A stretch of DNA of 64,000 nucleotides, from the NCBI RefSeq assembly GCF_900129425.1, contig NZ_LT670817.1, positions 1,302,001 through 1,366,000 on the forward strand. Direction: 5' to 3'. The first letter of the stretch is position 1. Each line of letters starts with the position of its first letter. This DNA is from Bradyrhizobium erythrophlei (GTDB lineage Bacteria; Pseudomonadota; Alphaproteobacteria; Rhizobiales; Xanthobacteraceae). The notes below the pieces were generated by a model, which saw only the letters and a list, made by a program, of their open reading frames with translations, did not search any database and was not told where the DNA came from. The position numbers were made by a program, and so were the translations under genes. This document shows positions 59,487-64,000 of this stretch, in pieces.

Positions 59487-60632
59487 TCAAGCCTGGGAAA
59501 TTTCCAAATTGCGGTCCAGCGCTGACGCCATCTCCACGATCTCCTGGTAGTAGACAGGATTCATCACGATAACCGAGCTGATGCGGCGTCCGACCAATTC
59601 CGCCGGTGGAACAATCGGGGTGCCTGTCCCTGACGCATAACGACCTTGTTTGTGCGGATTGAGATCGATCACCGCATTCATCGCGCTTGCGCCGGGGACC
59701 ACGTTCAGGAAGTTGACGCCCTTGGCCCCCGCGCCCCATACCGCCGTCGACAAGGGTCCGCGGTCAGCGATGTAATCCCGCCAGTAACTAATTTTTGAAC
59801 GATAGATCTTGTCAAAATCTCCTGCCAGTTTCTCAAGCGGCAGCACATCCGACGAGAATGCCCGAGTTTGCGGTTTGCCCGTCCTTGCCTCAACATAAAG
59901 AAATTGTTCGCCGAATGTTGCCCCCGCATTCACGACCTCGAATCCCGCGATATTGAGCGCCGTACGGAACGAGGGTGGCGTGAAATAAGAAACATGCTCG
60001 TAAATCAGATCCCAGATTCCCAGCTCGCGCAGGGTGTAAAGAGCGTTTGGCACTTCAAAGTAGAAAACCGTGTCTGGACAAATACTGTGATGCGTATTCA
60101 AAGCCCGTAGAAAGGAAATCGGCTCGGCCATGTGCTCGAGCACGTGTCGGCATGCCACAAGGTCCGGAGCTTCACCCGTATAGGTTTCGTCGAACCAGTT
60201 TTTGACGAAGCTTACCCCGGTAATATCTTGTGATCGCTGCTCGAAGCTCTTGTCAAAGCCGACACCTCTGGCGCCGCTCAAAGAGCAGACACACCTGAGG
60301 AAGCCACCTTTACCACAGCCCACGTCAATGATCAGCTTTCCGGCGAGATCGTAGCTTGCGTTCAGCCGTCGCGCCAGTTCATCCTCGAAAGACACGAACC
60401 TCGGTGAGAAATCCAGGGAGGAATCGTAGCTCTGCGTATAGCGAACCTTGCGCTCATCGAAGGCCGAATTGAAAAAGTGTCCGCAGTCACGACACAAGCA
60501 ACCATCGAAGCGACCGGTCTCCGATCTCCTCGCAGATGCCGCATCCGCGTGGAGTTCATTACACAGCACCGGCAACCTGTCGATCAGGACAGCGCTCAAT
60601 AAATTGCCGCTATTGCACACCGGACACTTCAT
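59487..60632 (-). CDS. class I SAM methyltransferase with zinc-binding N-terminus, divergent C-methyltransferase paralogue
   Basis: 381-residue paralogue of the 57139 protein. It starts MKCPVCNSGNLLSAVLIDRL, with metal site Cys3, 6, 47 and 50 (CPVC, CRDC). SAM motif I is IIDVGCGKGGF (101-111), followed by CRHVLEHMAEP. The C-terminal domain has AVWGAGAKGVNFLN and VIDLNPHKQGRYASGTGTPIVPP. At the place of the Tyr-x-Glu-His motif it reads Ile210-Tyr-Glu212-His213 (LIYEHVSYFTPP), so the expected first Tyr is Ile. The ATG at 60632 starts the zinc finger. Separated from neighbours by 112 and 152 bp. Substrate unknown. Confidence 0.86.
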   Translation of the reverse strand: MKCPVCNSGNLLSAVLIDRLPVLCNELHADAASARRSETGRFDGCLCRDCGHFFNSAFDERKVRYTQSYDSSLDFSPRFVSFEDELARRLNASYDLAGKLIIDVGCGKGGFLRCVCSLSGARGVGFDKSFEQRSQDITGVSFVKNWFDETYTGEAPDLVACRHVLEHMAEPISFLRALNTHHSICPDTVFYFEVPNALYTLRELGIWDLIYEHVSYFTPPSFRTALNIAGFEVVNAGATFGEQFLYVEARTGKPQTRAFSSDVLPLEKLAGDFDKIYRSKISYWRDYIADRGPLSTAVWGAGAKGVNFLNVVPGASAMNAVIDLNPHKQGRYASGTGTPIVPPAELVGRRISSVIVMNPVYYQEIVEMASALDRNLEISQA

Positions 60633-60744
60633 GCAGATTACTCGCAGTCGACCGTGTCTCGCCTCCTGCCATCGTGGGGCACGTAACGGCAATCTTCAAT
60701 TGACCGTAAGCGTGGCGCCGGTGTGCCGAATCGCAAGGCTGTTT

Positions 60745-61980
60745 TCATATGACCGTTGGCCAGGGAATAGGAATGATGAACTTTCCACCGCGCGCGCGGT
60801 ACTCCCGTTGCTGATCGAGAATTTCGTCCGCGAAGTTCCAGGCAAGCAGCAGGACGTAATCAGGCTGGACCTCTAGAAGCATCTCGGTCGGGCGGATCGG
60901 AAGCTGTTGTCCGGGCATATACTTGCCTTGCTTGTGGACGTTGCGATCGACCACAAAATCAACGAGATTCCGGTCAATCCCGACAGTGTTAAGCAAGGTC
61001 GCCCCTTTGGCCGCCGCCGCATACGCTGCGATAGATGCTCCTTGCGATTTCAAACTGCGCAGCAGCTTGGAAAGTTCCCGCTTCAGGGTGTCGACTCGTG
61101 CGGAAAAATCGCGGAAGTATCCGATCCTATCGAGCCCCCGTGCCTTCTCATGCGCAAGCTGCGTCTTCACGCTTGCGTCAACGCGCTCCTCTGGCTCGAC
61201 GTACAGGCGAAGCGAGCCGCCGTGAATCGCAAGATGCTTGATCTCGTTGAGATAGAGGCCATGACGGCGAAACAGCCTATCGAGCGCAGTGACCGAGAAA
61301 TAGCAGAGATGCTCGTGGTAAATCGTATCAAATTCGCAATGCTCGATTAGCGGCTCGATGTAGGGCGCTTCGATCACAGCCACGCCATCGTCCTTTAGAA
61401 TGCGGCGGATCGCAGCGACAAAGCCGTTGGTGTCTGCGACGTGGGCGAGCACATTGTTGGCATGGATAACATCCGCGCGTATGCCTTCCGACCTCAAGGT
61501 CTCGGCGAGTTCGCGGGAGAAGAAAGCGCAGCGCGTCGGCACGCCAAGCTTCTCGGCCGCTTGGGCTGGACCTTCCGCCGGATCTATGCCGAGCACCGGA
61601 ATTCCACCCTCGACATAGTTTTTCAGCAAATAACCGTCGTTACTTGCTAGTTCGATGATGAAGCTGCCGGGTCCAAGCTCGCGCCGCGCAATGAGTTCGA
61701 GCACGTTCTCGCGCGAATGCTTGAGCAGCGCGGGAGAGAAGGACGAGAAATAGGGATAGGCGTCGGCGAAGAGAATCTCCGGGTTCGCCGTCTCAGTGAT
61801 CTGCACCAGACTGCACTCGTGGCAGAAGGCAACCTGGAGAGGAAACGTGAGCTCTCTCTTGCCAAGATCGGCCTCTGCCAGAAGGCGATCGGCGAGCGGT
61901 GTCTCGCCGAGATCAAGGAACGTCTCCAGCCGCGCGCTGCCGCAAGACCGGCAAGCCACCTCTCTTACTGAATTCGCCAT
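60745..61980 (-). CDS. sugar C-methyltransferase (NovU/TylC3 type)
   Basis: 411-residue protein with the canonical sugar C-methyltransferase sequence. It has metal site Cys10, 13, 53 and 56 (CRSC, CHEC), FADAYPYFSSFSP, and SAM motif IIELASNDGYLL (108-119). The catalytic motif DTIYHEHLCYFS carries Tyr221-x-Glu223-His224, the arrangement of the known active site in TcaB9/TylC3. LAIHGGSLRLYV follows. The C-terminal domain has AAAAKGATLLNTVGI and VVDRNVHKQGKYMPGQQLPIRP. It lies 15 bp after the epimerase gene. It should add a methyl group at a carbon next to a keto group of a nucleotide-activated deoxysugar. Confidence 0.92.
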   Translation of the reverse strand: MANSVREVACRSCGSARLETFLDLGETPLADRLLAEADLGKRELTFPLQVAFCHECSLVQITETANPEILFADAYPYFSSFSPALLKHSRENVLELIARRELGPGSFIIELASNDGYLLKNYVEGGIPVLGIDPAEGPAQAAEKLGVPTRCAFFSRELAETLRSEGIRADVIHANNVLAHVADTNGFVAAIRRILKDDGVAVIEAPYIEPLIEHCEFDTIYHEHLCYFSVTALDRLFRRHGLYLNEIKHLAIHGGSLRLYVEPEERVDASVKTQLAHEKARGLDRIGYFRDFSARVDTLKRELSKLLRSLKSQGASIAAYAAAAKGATLLNTVGIDRNLVDFVVDRNVHKQGKYMPGQQLPIRPTEMLLEVQPDYVLLLAWNFADEILDQQREYRARGGKFIIPIPWPTVI

Positions 61981-61995
61981 CTTGCTCGCAACTAT

Positions 61996-63045
61996 TCAAA
62001 TCAAAACGGAACGGGCGAGAGCTGGAACACGGCGAAGCTCGTCATCGATCTCTCCGTCGCGTATCAATTTCTGGATGTGGGCGATGCGCCTGAAGCGCTC
62101 GCCTTCAAAATCGTCGAGCGTAAGGCCTGTCCTGCAATACGCGTCGTAGAGCTGCTCGACGCCGCGTCGCGCAGTCCACTGCGGTTTGAACGCGTGGAGG
62201 CGCCGGGCAATGTAATTGCAATCGACACGGTAGCATCGCAAATCGGGGCCGGCGTCGGGCGCAAATTCGATCTTGCTGTTCGGAACAATCTGTTTCACCA
62301 GCTCCGCGATCTCGCGAATCTGATAATTTTCGGTCGTCACGCCGACGTTGAATGCCTGATTGTGAATGCGATCGCGATCCGCTTCGAGGACGGCAATATA
62401 GGCAGAGGCGATATCCTCCACGTGAACGATGGGACGCCAGGGCGAGCCGTCGCTCTTGAGATAAACCTGGCCTGTCGTAAAAGCCCAGGCCGTCAAATTG
62501 TTGACGACGAGGTCAAATCGAATTCGCGGCGACAACCCATAGGCCGTGGATGCCCGCAGAAATGTCGGGCTAAAGGAGTCGTCGGCCATTGGAGCCACGA
62601 TCTGCTCCGCTTCGGCCTTCGACTTTCCGTAGGGCGTCACCGGATTGAACGCCGCACTCTCATCGAGAAAGTCGGAGCCGGACGCTCCGTAACAGCTACA
62701 CGAGGAGGCATAAAGAAATCGGGATACGCCGGCCCTTTTGGCCAGTTGGGCGAGCCTCACCGACGCCTTGAAATTCACGTCCTCCGTGAGACTGGGGCGA
62801 TAATCTCCAAGCGGATCGTTGGATAATCCGGCCAAATGGATGATGGCATCGAAGCCCGCGACGTCGTCGACCTCCGCGTCACGAATGTCCTTGTCGATGG
62901 TCGGCACCGCGGCAAGTTCGCCCGCAAAGTTGCACGACCGGTAGAGGTCACTATCCATTCCCACCACGGAGTGATTGCGTTCCAGCAGCCTGAGGGTCAG
63001 GACCGCTCCGATGTAGCCGCGATTTCCTGTCAGCAGAACCTTCAT
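61996..63045 (-). CDS. NAD-dependent epimerase/dehydratase (extended SDR)
   Basis: 349-residue nucleotide-sugar SDR. MKVLLTGNRGYIGAVLTLRLLERNHSVVGMDSDLY is the NAD loop (GxxGYIG). FDAIIHLAGLSNDPLGDYRPSLTEDVNFKAS follows, the catalytic Ser region is FLYASSCSCYG, and Tyr/Lys are in NPVTPYGKSKAEAEQ. WRPIVHVEDIASAYIAVLEA is a sugar-nucleotide hallmark. Its ATG overlaps the cytidylyltransferase stop by 4 bases. It probably acts on a CDP-hexose in the pathway. Whether it is an epimerase, reductase or dehydratase is not clear, and a separate 4,6-dehydratase gene may lie beyond the window. Confidence 0.92.
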   Translation of the reverse strand: MKVLLTGNRGYIGAVLTLRLLERNHSVVGMDSDLYRSCNFAGELAAVPTIDKDIRDAEVDDVAGFDAIIHLAGLSNDPLGDYRPSLTEDVNFKASVRLAQLAKRAGVSRFLYASSCSCYGASGSDFLDESAAFNPVTPYGKSKAEAEQIVAPMADDSFSPTFLRASTAYGLSPRIRFDLVVNNLTAWAFTTGQVYLKSDGSPWRPIVHVEDIASAYIAVLEADRDRIHNQAFNVGVTTENYQIREIAELVKQIVPNSKIEFAPDAGPDLRCYRVDCNYIARRLHAFKPQWTARRGVEQLYDAYCRTGLTLDDFEGERFRRIAHIQKLIRDGEIDDELRRVPALARSVLI

Positions 63046-63824
63046 TGATCTTGGTCCTTCCAGAGTTTCCAGGGCGGGTTGCCGCTCTCCCACAACCGCT
63101 GCAGAACCGTTTTTTCACGAAGCGTGTCCATGCATTGCCAGAACGATTCATGGCGGAATGCCATTAATTGCCCGTCGGCTGCGAGCCGCTGCATGGGCGC
63201 GTATTCGAACATGACCTCATCGCCGTCGATGTAGTCCATCACACCCGGCTCCAGCACAAAGAAGGCACCGTTAATCCAGCCTTCCGCAGCCTGCGATTTC
63301 TCGTTGAACTCGACAACGCGATGACCGTCGAACTCAATATGTCCATAACGCGCGGGAGGGCGGACCGCAGTCATCGTGGCGAGCTTGCCGTGTGAACGGT
63401 GAAAGGCAAGAAGCTTGTTCAGGTCGACGTCGGAGACACCGTCACCCCACGTCAGCATAAAAGTATTGTTGCCCATCCATTTCGTTAATCGCTTGATGCG
63501 ACCGCCGGTCCCCGTCCTGATCCCGGTATCGACGAGGTCGACCGTCCAGTCGGGGATGGAGCTCCCATGCCGCTTGATTTCTCCCGTCGCCATGTTGACG
63601 GTCATGCTGCCATTGAGGCTGTTGTATTCCGCAAACCAGCGCTTGATGTGGTCACCCTTGTAGCCGAGCGCGACCGCAAATTCCCGGTGACCGTAGGTAT
63701 GATAATACATCATGATGTGCCACAAAATCGGCATGCCGCCGATTTCAACCATCGGTTTAGGCCGAATTTCAGTCTCTTCAGCAAGGCGGGTTCCGAATCC
63801 GCCGGCCAGTATTCCGACCTTCAT
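63042..63824 (-). CDS. rfbF: glucose-1-phosphate cytidylyltransferase
   Basis: 260-residue nucleotidyltransferase making CDP-glucose from CTP and glucose-1-phosphate, entry point of CDP-deoxysugars. MKVGILAGGFGTRLAEETEIRPKPMVEIGGMPILWHIMMYY is the RfbF signature. GTGGRIKRLTKWMGNNTFMLTWGDGVSDVDLNKLLAFH holds the metal-binding Asp, and INGAFFVLEPGVMDYIDGD is a family block. It ends ESGNPPWKLWKDQDQ. First gene in this window of the - strand sugar operon, overlapping the epimerase by 4 bases. Its promoter is in the last 176 bp, where I see no clear elements. Confidence 0.96.
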   Translation of the reverse strand: MKVGILAGGFGTRLAEETEIRPKPMVEIGGMPILWHIMMYYHTYGHREFAVALGYKGDHIKRWFAEYNSLNGSMTVNMATGEIKRHGSSIPDWTVDLVDTGIRTGTGGRIKRLTKWMGNNTFMLTWGDGVSDVDLNKLLAFHRSHGKLATMTAVRPPARYGHIEFDGHRVVEFNEKSQAAEGWINGAFFVLEPGVMDYIDGDEVMFEYAPMQRLAADGQLMAFRHESFWQCMDTLREKTVLQRLWESGNPPWKLWKDQDQ

Positions 63825-64000
63825 ACGTTCCTCCGCACAAAATCGGCATTGGCCCGTCGCAAGCGCAAAATGTGTGTTAACGGGCCCGGCTCAAAATAAG
63901 GCAATGTCCCGAAAAGAGAGGTTCTCTAGCTAAAGTTGATAAAACTCGCGGCGGTCGCAGCCGCCAGATGATACCCGGTGGATCGTTCGAATCTGCCCTC

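Overview
The window looks like a chromosomal segment of a Bradyrhizobium-type alphaproteobacterium (Nitrobacteraceae). Evidence: high G+C coding bias, GTG/TTG starts, a serC-serA pair with a structured serC leader, a fliF-fliG-fliH-fliN-flbD flagellar block next to the CtrA inhibitor sciP, PmtA-type methyltransferase, SsuADCB-type sulfonate genes, and many intergenic palindromic repeats of the kind I know from Bradyrhizobium. Species cannot be fixed by eye.

Layout. 1-10.9 kb is mostly + strand housekeeping: the cut 5' part of an FMN alpha-hydroxy-acid oxidase, glmM, a fosmidomycin-resistance-type MFS pump, two outer-membrane beta-barrels, a glutathione S-transferase, a GNAT acetyltransferase, then serC and serA with a terminator. 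11-19.2 kb is transport and hydroxy-acid metabolism: a lone LivK-type binding protein, a 99-bp copy of the serA 3' region, a carbohydrate ABC importer (binding protein and two permeases, no ATPase), a D-2-hydroxyacid dehydrogenase, a DUF1330-like protein and a second alpha-hydroxy-acid oxidase. 19.3-30.9 kb holds an EamA exporter, purA, a proline-rich membrane protein, an A+T-richer islet with a membrane protein and a broken Fic/antitoxin locus, about 1 kb of dispersed repeats, small conserved proteins, msrA-msrB and a compact RecD-like helicase. 31-40.6 kb is rich in flavin and sulfur enzymes: a luciferase-like monooxygenase, a CmcJ/NvfI-like protein, an alpha/beta hydrolase with O-acetylhomoserine sulfhydrylase, and a complete sulfonate uptake and desulfonation operon. 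41.3-49.5 kb is flagellar, on the - strand: fliK-flgD, sciP, and fliF-fliG-fliH-fliN-flbD. 49.9-52.3 kb carries mnmA, a PmtA-like methyltransferase, a secreted proline-rich protein and tRNA-Met(CAT).

From 52.3 kb the character changes. Directly after tRNA-Met lie a frame-broken tyrosine recombinase, a 3'-half tRNA-like remnant and the tail of an ABC binding-protein gene. Then comes a lower-G+C surface-polysaccharide region: a family-2 glycosyltransferase, a large protein I do not recognise, and a convergent - strand operon starting with glucose-1-phosphate cytidylyltransferase and an NAD-dependent epimerase/dehydratase, followed by three metal-binding C-methyltransferase-like proteins and a 2OG-Fe(II) oxygenase-like protein. 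I read this as a transferred cassette for a CDP-activated, C-methylated and possibly oxidised deoxysugar. It is the best candidate here for undescribed chemistry.

Regulatory signals: exact TTAA-N7-TTAA CtrA-type boxes upstream of glmM and of the first outer-membrane protein gene, a serC leader RNA overlapping the ribosome binding site, several rho-independent terminators, and a tRNA promoter.
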